A stretch of 64,000 bases of DNA from Flavobacterium gelidicaeli (GTDB taxonomy: Bacteria; Bacteroidota; Bacteroidia; Flavobacteriales; Flavobacteriaceae), in NCBI RefSeq assembly GCF_013294005.1, contig NZ_JABSNK010000013.1:1-64000 (forward strand). Direction: 5' to 3'. Of the stretch, positions 36,103 to 45,231 are shown piece after piece (the stretch's first letter is position 1; each line of letters opens with the position of its first letter). The notes under the pieces were generated by a model that searched no databases, was not told the origin of the DNA, and saw only the letters and a list, made by a program, of their open reading frames with translations. The translations under genes and the position numbers were made by a program.

Positions 36103-38493
36103 ATGAAACGCACAATTAAAAAAGTTGCAGTAATCGGATCCGGTATTATGGGTTCGGGAATTGCTTGCCATTTTGCCAACATTGGTGTCGAAGTTTTACT
36201 ACTTGATATCGTTCCTAGAGAACTGACTGAGGTAGAGACTAAAAAAGGATTGACATTAGAGAGTAAAATTGTTCGCAATCGTTTAGTAAATGAGCATTTG
36301 ATGAATGCTTTGAAATCGAAGCCCTCTCCTATTTACAGTCAAAAATTTGCTAGTCGCATCACGACAGGTAATACTACGGATGACATGGCAAAAATTGCTG
36401 ATGTTGATTGGATTATTGAAGTAGTTGTTGAAAGACTTGATATTAAGAAATTAGTTTTTGAACAAGTAGAGAAATACCGTAAGCCAGGAACATTGATTAC
36501 GTCTAACACTTCCGGAATTCCTATTCACTTCATGAATGAAGGAAGAAGTGAAGATTTCCAGAAACACTTTTGTGGAACTCACTTTTTTAACCCAGCGCGT
36601 TACTTAAAATTATTTGAAATTATTCCTGGCCCACAAACTTCATCAGAGGTTTTGGACTTCCTTACTATATATGGAGAGAAATTTTTAGGAAAAACATCAG
36701 TTGTTGCTAAAGATACTCCAGCATTTATTGGAAACCGTATTGGTATTTATGGTATACAAAGTTTATTCCACTTGGTAAAAGAAATGGGATTAACGATTGA
36801 AGAAGTAGACAAATTGACTGGACCAGTAATTGGTCGTCCTAAGTCGGCTACTTTTAGAACGGTTGACGTTGTAGGATTAGACACTTTAGTACACGTTGCT
36901 AACGGAATCTATGAAAACTGTCCTAATGATGAGCAACACGACTTATTTAAACTTCCAGAGTTTGTAAACAAAATGATGGAAAGCAAATGGTTAGGAAGCA
37001 AAACGGGACAAGGTTTCTACAAAAAAGTAGGAAAAGAAATTCTGACTTTAGATTTAGATACTTTAGAATATAGAGCAGCTAAAAAAGCGTCGTTTGCTAC
37101 ACTTGAATTAACTAAATCAATTGATAAACCAATCAATCGTTTTAAAGTTCTTGTAAAAGGTAAAGATAAAGCAGGTGAATTTTACAGAAAAAGTTTTTCT
37201 GGAATGTTTGCTTATGTTTCAAATAGAATACCTGAAATTTCAGATGAGTTATACAAAATCGACGATGCTATGAAAGCTGGTTTCGGTTGGGAAAATGGTC
37301 CGTTCGAAATTTGGGATGCTATTGGAGTAGAAAAAGGAATCGAAATCATGAAAGCGGAAGGTCTTGAACCAGCTGCTTGGGTAAATGAGATGCTTGCTGC
37401 TGGAAACAAAAGTTTCTATACTGTTAAAGAAGGAGCTACTAATTACTACAGTATTCCTGCAAAAGCACAAACAAAAATTCCTGGACAAGATGATTTTATT
37501 ATCCTGAACAACATTCGCGAAAGCAAAAAAATATGGAGCAACAGTGGTGGAGTTATCACTGATCTAGGAGATGGAATCATCAACTTAGAGTTCCTTTCTA
37601 AAATGAATACTATTGGTGGTGATGTTTTACAAGCCATTAATAAAGCCATTGATTTAGCCGAAAAAGAATACCAAGGATTAGTTATTGGTAATCAAGCAGG
37701 AAACTTCTCTGTTGGAGCTAACATTGGTATGATCTTTATGATGGCCGTAGAGCAAGAATATGATGAGTTGAACATGGCGATCAAAATGTTCCAAGACACG
37801 ATGATGCGTGTACGTTACTCTTCTATTCCTGTTGTAGTAGCACCACACGGAATGACTTTTGGTGGTGGATGTGAAATGAGCTTACATGCTGATAAAGTAG
37901 TTGCCTCTGCAGAAACATACATGGGATTAGTTGAGTTTGGTGTAGGTGTTATTCCTGGTGGTGGTGGTTCTAAAGAATTAGCCTTGCGTGCCTCTGATTT
38001 ATTCCATAAAAATGACGTAGAGCTTAACGTATTACAAGAATATTTCTTGACTATTGCTATGGCAAAAGTATCAACTTCTGGTTACGAAGCTTTTGATACT
38101 GGATTGTTACAACATGGTAAAGACGTTATCGTAGTAAACAAAGACCGTCAAATTGCAGAAGCTAAGAAACATGCTTTACTTATGGCTGAAGCGGGTTACA
38201 CACAACCTATTCGTAGAACAGACGTAAAAGTATTAGGAAAACAAGCTCTAGGAATGTTCTTAGTAGGAACTGACCAAATGGAAGCGGGTAAATACATCTC
38301 AGAGCACGATAAGAAAATTGCTAACAAACTAGCATATGTAATGGCAGGTGGTGACTTATCTGAACCTACATTAGTAAGTGAACAATATTTATTGGATTTA
38401 GAACGTGAAGCTTTCTTATCATTATGTACAGAAAGAAAAACATTAGAAAGAATTCAATTTATGCTAACTAAAGGGAAACCGTTACGTAACTAA
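36103..38493 (+). CDS. fadN: 3-hydroxyacyl-CoA dehydrogenase / enoyl-CoA hydratase (FadN-like)
   Basis: A bifunctional beta-oxidation enzyme. The dehydrogenase comes first: NAD-binding GSGIMGSGIACHFANIGVEV (about residues 11-30), then the HFFNPARYLKLFEIIPG active-site region and the TFRTVDVVGLDTL domain. The hydratase/isomerase domain is C-terminal (about 470-700; NFSVGANIGMIFMM, GMTFGGGCEMSLHAD, GLVEFGVGVIPGGGGSKE). This order is opposite to FadB/FadJ and the same as Bacillus FadN; the length (796) fits. It is followed by thiolase and acyl-CoA dehydrogenase genes, matching fadN-fadA-fadE. Confidence 0.92.
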   Translation: MKRTIKKVAVIGSGIMGSGIACHFANIGVEVLLLDIVPRELTEVETKKGLTLESKIVRNRLVNEHLMNALKSKPSPIYSQKFASRITTGNTTDDMAKIADVDWIIEVVVERLDIKKLVFEQVEKYRKPGTLITSNTSGIPIHFMNEGRSEDFQKHFCGTHFFNPARYLKLFEIIPGPQTSSEVLDFLTIYGEKFLGKTSVVAKDTPAFIGNRIGIYGIQSLFHLVKEMGLTIEEVDKLTGPVIGRPKSATFRTVDVVGLDTLVHVANGIYENCPNDEQHDLFKLPEFVNKMMESKWLGSKTGQGFYKKVGKEILTLDLDTLEYRAAKKASFATLELTKSIDKPINRFKVLVKGKDKAGEFYRKSFSGMFAYVSNRIPEISDELYKIDDAMKAGFGWENGPFEIWDAIGVEKGIEIMKAEGLEPAAWVNEMLAAGNKSFYTVKEGATNYYSIPAKAQTKIPGQDDFIILNNIRESKKIWSNSGGVITDLGDGIINLEFLSKMNTIGGDVLQAINKAIDLAEKEYQGLVIGNQAGNFSVGANIGMIFMMAVEQEYDELNMAIKMFQDTMMRVRYSSIPVVVAPHGMTFGGGCEMSLHADKVVASAETYMGLVEFGVGVIPGGGGSKELALRASDLFHKNDVELNVLQEYFLTIAMAKVSTSGYEAFDTGLLQHGKDVIVVNKDRQIAEAKKHALLMAEAGYTQPIRRTDVKVLGKQALGMFLVGTDQMEAGKYISEHDKKIANKLAYVMAGGDLSEPTLVSEQYLLDLEREAFLSLCTERKTLERIQFMLTKGKPLRN

Positions 38494-38500
38494 GAAAAAT

Positions 38501-38575
38501 AGAGCAAAGATTCAAGAAGCAAGATGCTGAACTAAGTTCCTCTTTCTTCTTGGCTCTTTCTTCTAAAAATCTCTA
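38501..38575. repeat. Imperfect inverted repeat between fadN and fadA
   Basis: AGAGCAAAGATTCAAGAAG (38501-38519) is partly complementary to CTTCTTGGCTCT (38545-38556 region) and flanking pyrimidine tracts. It forms a hairpin in the 93-base spacer and could lower downstream expression or stabilise the mRNA. Confidence 0.45.
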
Positions 38576-38586
38576 AAAGAAAAAAT

Positions 38587-39768
38587 ATGAAAACAGCATA
38601 TATAGTAAAAGCATACAGAACTGCAGTTGGTAAAGCACCAAAAGGAGTTTTTAGATTTAAAAGACCTGATGAATTAGCAGCAGAGACCATTCAATACATG
38701 ATGAATGAATTACCTGATTTTGATAAGACGCGTATTGATGATGTGATGGTAGGTAATGCCATGCCAGAAGCAGAACAAGGTCTTAATGTAGGTCGTTTAA
38801 TCTCTTTAATGGGATTAAAAATTGAAGATGTTCCTGGAGTTACTGTAAATAGATACTGTGCTTCTGGATTAGAAACAATAGGTATGGCTACAGCCAAAAT
38901 ACAGTCAGGAATGGCGCATTGTATTATTGCTGGTGGTGCTGAGAGCATGAGTTTTATTCCGATGGGAGGTTACAAACCAACACCGGATTATGCTGTTGCA
39001 AAAGCAGGAAACGAAGATTACTACTGGGGAATGGGTTTAACAGCCGAAGCAGTAGCAAAACAATTTAATGTTTCAAGAGAAGACCAAGATCAATTTGCTT
39101 ACAATTCGCAAATGAAAGCCTTAAAAGCACAAGCAGAAGGTAAATTTGACAAACAAATCGTTCCTATTACAGTAGAACAAACGTTTGTTAATGAAAATGG
39201 TAAAAAAGAAACAAAATCTTACGTAGTAAACAAAGACGAAGGACCCAGAGCTGGAACTACAGTGGAAGCTTTAGCGGGATTAAGACCTGTTTTTGAAGCT
39301 GGTGGAAGTGTAACAGCAGGTAACTCGTCACAAATGAGTGATGGTGCTGCTTTTGTACTGGTTATGAGCGAAGAAATGGTAAAAGAATTAAACCTAGAAC
39401 CAATCGCAAGATTAGTAAACTTTGCTTCTGCAGGTGTTGAACCAAGAATCATGGGTATCGGACCAGTAAAAGCAATACCAAAAGTATTAAAACAAGCTGG
39501 ATTAACTATCAATGATATTGACTTAATTGAATTGAATGAAGCTTTTGCTTCACAATCATTAGCAGTAATCAGAGAACTTAATTTAAATCCTGATATCATC
39601 AATGTAAATGGTGGTGCAATTGCAATGGGCCATCCTCTAGGATGTACTGGAGCTAAATTGTCAGTGCAATTATTTGACGAAATGAAACGTCGTGGTAACA
39701 AATACGGAATCGTTACGATGTGTGTAGGTACAGGTCAAGGTAGTGCTGGGGTTTATGAGTTAATGTAA
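38587..39768 (+). CDS. fadA: Acetyl-CoA acyltransferase (thiolase)
   Basis: A thiolase that cleaves 3-ketoacyl-CoA to acetyl-CoA and shortened acyl-CoA. The nucleophilic cysteine lies in VNRYCASGLETI (C90), the second catalytic region is NVNGGAIAMGHPLGCTGAK (His near residue 350), and the proton-transfer cysteine is in VTMCVGTGQGSAG near residue 380. The length of 393 aa is typical. It follows the FadN-like gene after a 93-base spacer and belongs to the same beta-oxidation operon. Confidence 0.94.
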   Translation: MKTAYIVKAYRTAVGKAPKGVFRFKRPDELAAETIQYMMNELPDFDKTRIDDVMVGNAMPEAEQGLNVGRLISLMGLKIEDVPGVTVNRYCASGLETIGMATAKIQSGMAHCIIAGGAESMSFIPMGGYKPTPDYAVAKAGNEDYYWGMGLTAEAVAKQFNVSREDQDQFAYNSQMKALKAQAEGKFDKQIVPITVEQTFVNENGKKETKSYVVNKDEGPRAGTTVEALAGLRPVFEAGGSVTAGNSSQMSDGAAFVLVMSEEMVKELNLEPIARLVNFASAGVEPRIMGIGPVKAIPKVLKQAGLTINDIDLIELNEAFASQSLAVIRELNLNPDIINVNGGAIAMGHPLGCTGAKLSVQLFDEMKRRGNKYGIVTMCVGTGQGSAGVYELM

Positions 39769-39770
39769 AA

Positions 39771-39930
39771 CCCTCTAACCCCCAAAGGGGGAATTACCAA
39801 TATTTAATATCAAAAAAAAGATTCCCAAGTTCTTAAACAGATATATTCACATCTTTAACTTCATTTAGGTTAAAGAATTTAAAACCCTACTGACCCCTAG
39901 TAGGAATTCCCCCTTCGGGGGTTAGGGGGC
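39771..39930. repeat. Inverted-repeat spacer between fadA and fadE
   Basis: CCCTCTAACCCCCAAAGGGG (39771-39790), then GAATT, is mirrored by GAATTCCCCCTTCGGGGGTTAGGGGGC (39904-39930 region), each with its own small hairpin. The arms flank about 108 bases of AT-rich sequence. Such CCCTAACCCCC...GGGGGAATT spacers are frequent in flavobacteria. It occupies nearly the whole intergenic gap and ends 5 bases before the fadE ATG. Confidence 0.75.
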
Positions 39931-39935
39931 AAATT

Positions 39936-41726
39936 ATGGCAGACGTAACTAGAGGAGGACAATTCCTTGTAAAAGAAACAAAGTGCGAAGATATCTTCAC
40001 TCCTGAAGACTTCAATGAAGAACAAATAATGATGCGTGACTCTGTAAAAGAGTTCGTTGATAAAGAATTATGGCCTAATAAAGACCGTTTTGAAAAGAAA
40101 GATTATGCTTTAACTGAAGAAACTATGCGTAAAGCGGGTGACTTAGGTTTTTTAAGTGTAGCTGTTCCTGAAGCTTACGGCGGAATGGGAATGGGATTTG
40201 TAAACACGGTTTTAGTATGTGACTACATCTCTGGAGCAACGGGATCTTTCTCAACAGCTTTTGGAGCACATACTGGAATTGGTACTATGCCAATTACTTT
40301 ATATGGTAGCGAAGAACAAAAACAAAAATACGTTCCTAAATTAGCTTCAGGTGAGTGGTTTGGTGCTTACTGTTTGACTGAGCCAGGTGCTGGATCAGAT
40401 GCTAATTCTGGAAAAACAAAAGCAGTTTTATCTGAAGATGGAAAAACATACTCTATCACAGGTCAAAAAATGTGGATTTCGAATGCAGGTTTCTGTAGCG
40501 TATTCATCGTTTTTGCACGTATTGGTGATGATAAAAACATTACTGGTTTCATCGTAGAAAATGATCCTGCGAATGGAATCACAATGAACGAAGAAGAGCA
40601 TAAATTAGGAATTAGAGCTTCTTCTACTCGTCAAGTTTTCTTTAATGAAACAAAAGTTCCAGCTGAGAACATGTTATCAGAAAGAGGAAACGGATTTAAA
40701 ATTGCAATGAATGCTTTAAATGTTGGACGTATAAAACTTGCTGCTGCTTGTCTTGACGCACAACGTAGAGTAATCACAAATGCTACTGCTTACGCAAACG
40801 AAAGATTACAATTTAACACGCCAATTTCACAATTTGGAGCTATCCGTTCTAAATTAGCTGATATGGCAACTAGCTGTTATGCTGGTGAAAGCGCTACTTA
40901 TAGAGCAGCAAAAGATATCGAAAACAGAATTACTGCTCGTGAAGCTGAAGGAGCTACACATCAAGATGCCGAATTAAAAGGTGTTGAAGAGTACGCAATT
41001 GAGTGCTCTATCTTGAAAGTTGCCGTTTCTGAAGATGTTCAAGCTTGTTCTGATGAAGGTATCCAAATTTATGGTGGAATGGGATTCTCCGAAGATACTC
41101 CAATGGAGAGCGCTTGGAGAGATGCTCGTATCGCACGTATTTACGAAGGTACAAACGAAATCAACAGAATGCTATCTGTAGGAATGTTGATTAAGAAAGC
41201 AATGAAAGGACATGTTGACTTATTAGGCCCTGCAACTAAAGTTGGTGAGGAATTATTAGGTATTCCTTCATTCGATACTCCTGATTTCTCTGAGTTATTT
41301 GCTGAAGAAAAAGACTTAGTAGCTAAATTGAAAAAAGCTTTTATGATGGTTGCTGGTAGTGCAGTTCAAAAATTCGGAACTGAATTAGACTCTCACCAAC
41401 AAATTTTGATGTCGGCTTCTGATATGTTAATCGAAATCTACATGGCAGAAAGTACTATCCTTAGAACTGAGAAATTAGCTAAGAAAGAAGGTGAAGAAAA
41501 AGTACAAGAACAAATTGCAATGGCAAGATTATACTTATACCAAGCAGTAGATATTGTTACTCAAAAAGGTAAAGAAGCTATTATCTCATTCGTAGAAGGA
41601 GATGAACAACGTATGATGCTTATGGGATTAAGACGTTTTACTAAATACACTAACATGCCGAATGTAGTTGCATTAAGAGAAACAATTACTTCTAAATTAG
41701 TTGCAGAAAACGAATATTGCTTTTAA
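39936..41726 (+). CDS. fadE: Acyl-CoA dehydrogenase (FadE-like, 596 aa)
   Basis: An FAD enzyme for the first step of beta-oxidation. Acyl-CoA dehydrogenase signatures: AYCLTEPGAGSDANS (about residues 144-158), KMWISNAGFCSVFIVFA, the dimer/FAD region GRIKLAAACLDAQRR and CSDEGIQIYGGMGFSEDTPMES, with IYEGTNEINR near 407-416. The C-terminal extension of about 170 residues matches the long form seen in Bacillus FadE (about 594 aa). It is the last gene of the fad block; a strong terminator follows. Confidence 0.94.
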   Translation: MADVTRGGQFLVKETKCEDIFTPEDFNEEQIMMRDSVKEFVDKELWPNKDRFEKKDYALTEETMRKAGDLGFLSVAVPEAYGGMGMGFVNTVLVCDYISGATGSFSTAFGAHTGIGTMPITLYGSEEQKQKYVPKLASGEWFGAYCLTEPGAGSDANSGKTKAVLSEDGKTYSITGQKMWISNAGFCSVFIVFARIGDDKNITGFIVENDPANGITMNEEEHKLGIRASSTRQVFFNETKVPAENMLSERGNGFKIAMNALNVGRIKLAAACLDAQRRVITNATAYANERLQFNTPISQFGAIRSKLADMATSCYAGESATYRAAKDIENRITAREAEGATHQDAELKGVEEYAIECSILKVAVSEDVQACSDEGIQIYGGMGFSEDTPMESAWRDARIARIYEGTNEINRMLSVGMLIKKAMKGHVDLLGPATKVGEELLGIPSFDTPDFSELFAEEKDLVAKLKKAFMMVAGSAVQKFGTELDSHQQILMSASDMLIEIYMAESTILRTEKLAKKEGEEKVQEQIAMARLYLYQAVDIVTQKGKEAIISFVEGDEQRMMLMGLRRFTKYTNMPNVVALRETITSKLVAENEYCF

Positions 41727-41764
41727 GCAAAAAAGAAAGTTTTTTAGTTGATTTTATTTGTTTA

Positions 41765-41798
41765 AAAAACCGCAATCATTTCGATGATTGCGGTTTTT
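41765..41798 (+). terminator. Terminator after fadE
   Basis: AAAAACCGCAATCAT (41765-41779) pairs with ATGATTGCGGTTTTT (41784-41798) around TTCG. Confidence 0.92.
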
Positions 41799-41917
41799 AC
41801 TTTTAATGACATTCTCTTTCGAATAAAAGCATACCACTACCCTAGCTCTAACTAGGATCAATTAGATTTACAATGGTTATTCACAACTCCATTTTTTGCT
41901 AAAAACAAAGCAAAAAA

Positions 41918-41944
41918 AAACTGCAATACAGGATTGCAGTTTTA
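41918..41944 (-). terminator. Terminator after BCCT transporter gene
   Basis: AAAACTGCAAT (41918-41928) pairs with ATTGCAGTTTT (41934-41944); on the minus strand a T-run follows. It lies 22 bases past the transporter stop. Confidence 0.9.
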
Positions 41945-41965
41945 TTTTTATAGATAGCAGAACTA

Positions 41966-43996
41966 CTATTCGCTAACCGTTGGTTTTACAAATAAATCAT
42001 GCGTACCATCTGAACCTAAGTTTAAGAAACGTTCGTACTCTCTTAAAACGTCAGAGATTATTTCATCCTTACTTAAATACTGAATATCATATCCCATTCG
42101 ATGATCACCAAAATACGTTATTGGTAAAAACATGGTCTCAGAATCAATTGTAGGCATATTTAATTCATTCACTAAAGTCTCTGATACGGTTTGTGGCTGT
42201 GCCATCACACCAAAGACAAAATCGCGTAACTGCTCGTGCTTGATGACAAGTTCGATAGAATTATTAGGCGTAGTATGGTAAACAATACTAGCTTCAATTT
42301 GGTTCTTCTCTAATTCGCTTACCAATTCCTCAAATGAAATACGTACTGTTTCATTCAAGAATTTCCTAATATCTTTCTTTTGTGAATAGGTTAGAATTTT
42401 TTGTAAACGAACCTTCCAGTGGTAGTCATTCCAGTTTAAACTTCCATGAGAATACTTGGTCATACTGTACTCATTATCTGCCGATAGGGCCTTCCATAAG
42501 TTCACACAAAGCAGCAACATGATAATCCCGAATGGTAGTGCAGTAACTAGCGTCATGGTCTGTAAAGAGGCTAATCCTCCAGAGCGTAGCAAGCTTAGCG
42601 ATACAACGGTAAGCAAAACTCCCCAAAAAGCATTTTGCCATTTAGGAGAATTTGTAGCTCCTTTTGACGAAATCCCATTCATTATAAATATTCCAGAATC
42701 TGCTGATGTGATAAAGAACACGCAAATAATAGCAATCGAAAGCACATTCAACAAACTAGTTAAAGGAAAGTAACCAAAAAAGTTAAATAACAAGGTGTCC
42801 GGATTATTTGCAAATTCGCTTAAAGCACCATGAGCAACAAATTTGTCAATCCAGATAGCACTACTTCCAAAGATGGTCATCCACACAAAGTTGAAAAGTG
42901 CTGGTATGAATAGAACAGCTAATATAAACTCACGTATTGTTCTACCTTTAGAAATTTTAGCAATGAACAGTCCTACGTAAGGAGCCCATGAAATCCACCA
43001 AGCCCAATACAGTATCGTCCAATTAGAAAACCACTCTTGACTGTCTTTTTCGAAAGCGTATGTATTAAAAGTCAATGACATAAAGTTACTTACATAATGT
43101 CCAATTCCTTCTGTTAAGGTACTTAATATATAAATGGTTGGCCCTGCAATTAAAACAAACAGCATTAGCGCACCCGCCATTATGATATTGATTTCACTTA
43201 GTTTTTTAACTCCTTTTCCTAATCCACTTGTAGCAGATATAATGGCAATCAACATCACGACAACTACAATTCCTACTTGATACTCGAAGCTAGTATTAGG
43301 AATCACACCTAAACTTTCAAGTCCGGCACTTAATTGCAAAACACCAAAGCCTAAGGTAGTAGCAATACCAAAGAACGTACTACACAAAGCAAAAACGTCA
43401 ACAATATCACCAAAACGTCCATGTATTTTATCTTTCAACATTGGGTAAAACCCACTACGAATAGCAATAGGCAAATTATGACGATACGCAAAATATGCCA
43501 TAGATAATCCTACCACACCATAAATTGACCAAGCATGAAAACCCCAGTGAAAGAACGTATACAACTGCGCCTCCTTTGCTCTTAAACTTACATCAAGATT
43601 GCTGATCGCAGGATTAGCAAAATGAGCCATAGTTTCGGCAACACCAAAGTACATTAAACCAATTCCCATACCAGCAGCAAAAAGCATGGCTACCCAGGAG
43701 AAGAAGGAATACTCTGGTTTAGTATCATCAGCCCCTAACTTGATCTTACCTAGTTTACTAACTGCCAGACCTATTAAGAAAATTACAAAAACAGTAACAA
43801 TTAACACATAGAGCCAACCTAAATTTTTGAAAATTACTCCTTTAACGACATTAAAAAATTGTTCTGCCTCTACAGAGAAAATTCCACAAAAAAGAGAAAT
43901 TACGATGATAATCGTAAGACTAGGTAAGGCAACTGACTTTGTGAAATCAGTTTTAAAATTATACTTCTGTTCTAAAAAAGATAATAGTTTATTCAT
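41966..43996 (-). CDS. betT: BCCT family osmolyte transporter (676 aa)
   Basis: A betaine/choline/carnitine transporter with about twelve membrane helices across residues 20-500. Family motifs are FAAGMGIGLMYFGVAETMAHF (about 110-130, read in parts) and YWAWWISWAPYVGLFIAKIS, the Trp-rich substrate box (about 330-350). A cytosolic C-terminal domain of about 165 residues resembles the regulatory tail of BetT-type proteins. It takes up choline or glycine betaine driven by an ion gradient for osmoprotection; the exact substrate is not decided by sequence. No bet genes are adjacent. Confidence 0.92.
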   Translation of the reverse strand: MNKLLSFLEQKYNFKTDFTKSVALPSLTIIIVISLFCGIFSVEAEQFFNVVKGVIFKNLGWLYVLIVTVFVIFLIGLAVSKLGKIKLGADDTKPEYSFFSWVAMLFAAGMGIGLMYFGVAETMAHFANPAISNLDVSLRAKEAQLYTFFHWGFHAWSIYGVVGLSMAYFAYRHNLPIAIRSGFYPMLKDKIHGRFGDIVDVFALCSTFFGIATTLGFGVLQLSAGLESLGVIPNTSFEYQVGIVVVVMLIAIISATSGLGKGVKKLSEINIIMAGALMLFVLIAGPTIYILSTLTEGIGHYVSNFMSLTFNTYAFEKDSQEWFSNWTILYWAWWISWAPYVGLFIAKISKGRTIREFILAVLFIPALFNFVWMTIFGSSAIWIDKFVAHGALSEFANNPDTLLFNFFGYFPLTSLLNVLSIAIICVFFITSADSGIFIMNGISSKGATNSPKWQNAFWGVLLTVVSLSLLRSGGLASLQTMTLVTALPFGIIMLLLCVNLWKALSADNEYSMTKYSHGSLNWNDYHWKVRLQKILTYSQKKDIRKFLNETVRISFEELVSELEKNQIEASIVYHTTPNNSIELVIKHEQLRDFVFGVMAQPQTVSETLVNELNMPTIDSETMFLPITYFGDHRMGYDIQYLSKDEIISDVLREYERFLNLGSDGTHDLFVKPTVSE

Positions 43997-44582
43997 AAAT
44001 AGTTAAATAAAGTTAACTGCAAACAATGCTTGTTCACAGTATTAAAAATAGTCTGCTCAATTCTGCTTTAGAATATAAAACCAAACCCAAAAATGATGTT
44101 TAATTGCTAAAAATAAATTTAGCTCACTGAGTAATCATCATAAAATAATTGATGATACGCTAAGAACCCTGTAAAGAGTTCCAGTGAAAATTGAATGACA
44201 AAAGCCATTGTAGTTTTGAAAATATTGCAACTTATCGCTATCTTGATTGTATTACATTTTAAAACAGAAATAAAATAAAGAATCAAAAAAATTGCAAATT
44301 GGTTTGCAAAACTAACAAAAATTGACAAAAAACAGCTCATTATGTTGGATTACTCAATCTATCAAGCAAATAGTCAATGAAATACTGAATTTATTAGTGA
44401 TGCAGTTTTTTATTTGCCAAATAAGCTTGCCATTTTGAGCACCAGAATAATGACCGCAAGATACTTTTACAACATTAGATAAAAGCAACTACATCATAAT
44501 GTTGTATCTTTTGTTAAAAATTTTGATAAAACATGACCACTTTAATCCCTAATTTTATGCTTTTATAACTAATACTTAAACC
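43997..44582. other. Intergenic region without recognised gene
   Basis: 586 bases between the divergent BCCT and superoxide dismutase genes. A 73-codon hydrophobic frame on the minus strand (44119-44340) has no gene-like features, and no hairpin or consensus promoter could be placed. Confidence 0.4.
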
Positions 44583-45110
44583 ATGAAAAAAATACTTATT
44601 TCTTGTATGATATTAGCAGCTGTTGTAGTAGGCTGTAAAACAAATAGTGATTCGGCTAATACAAAAAACTTAAAAATTGATTTTGAATCCAAAAGTAACA
44701 GCAACGTTTCTGGTACCGCAACATTTGTAGAAAAAAATGGTATGGTAACCTTCACCGCAAAGTTAGCAGGATTGCAACCAGGCGTGCATGCAATACACAT
44801 TCATGAAAAATCAGATTGTTCAGCTGCAGATGGAAGTTCAGCAGGAGGACACTGGAATCCTACTTTTAAAAAGCATGGAAAATGGGGTGTTGGTGAGTAC
44901 CACAAAGGAGATATTGGAAATTTCACTGCTGACGCAAATGGAAACGGAATGATAACCATGACTACTAATGAATGGAATATTGGTTCAGGTGATCCTACAA
45001 AAGATATTCTTGGAAAAGGATTGATTGTGCACCAAGGAACAGATGATTTTGTATCGCAACCTTCAGGAGATGCAGGAGCTAGAGTAGCCTGCTCTGCAAT
45101 TATAAAATAA
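44583..45110 (+). CDS. sodC: Cu/Zn superoxide dismutase lipoprotein (175 aa)
   Basis: Dismutates superoxide in the periplasm. The signal ends at lipobox Cys18 (VVVGC). All ligands are present: copper H72, H74, H90 and H150; zinc H90, H98, H107 and D110. The disulfide pair is C79 and C170, and the channel arginine is R167 (GARVAC). Typical motifs HIHEKSDC, GGHWNP, HKGDIGN and GLIVHQGTDDF are visible. It is transcribed alone and followed by a hairpin. Confidence 0.95.
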   Translation: MKKILISCMILAAVVVGCKTNSDSANTKNLKIDFESKSNSNVSGTATFVEKNGMVTFTAKLAGLQPGVHAIHIHEKSDCSAADGSSAGGHWNPTFKKHGKWGVGEYHKGDIGNFTADANGNGMITMTTNEWNIGSGDPTKDILGKGLIVHQGTDDFVSQPSGDAGARVACSAIIK

Positions 45111-45130
45111 TTTTGCCCAATACTTTTAAT

Positions 45131-45166
45131 AAGCGTACACTAGCTGTTTACAAATAGTGTATGCTT
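45131..45166 (+). terminator. Probable terminator after sodC
   Basis: AAGCGTACACTA (45131-45142) pairs with TAGTGTATGCTT (45155-45166) with one G-T wobble, followed by a T-rich run. Confidence 0.65.
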
Positions 45167-45231
45167 ATTTAATTTAAATTTAATGAACAAAGCGATAAAA
45201 ATAACTAGCTTTGTCACCTCAAATAACCACA

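Noticed and set aside
44119..44340. 73-codon hydrophobic frame on the minus strand
   Set aside because: Translation of AT-rich intergenic DNA; no promoter, terminator or recognisable pattern.
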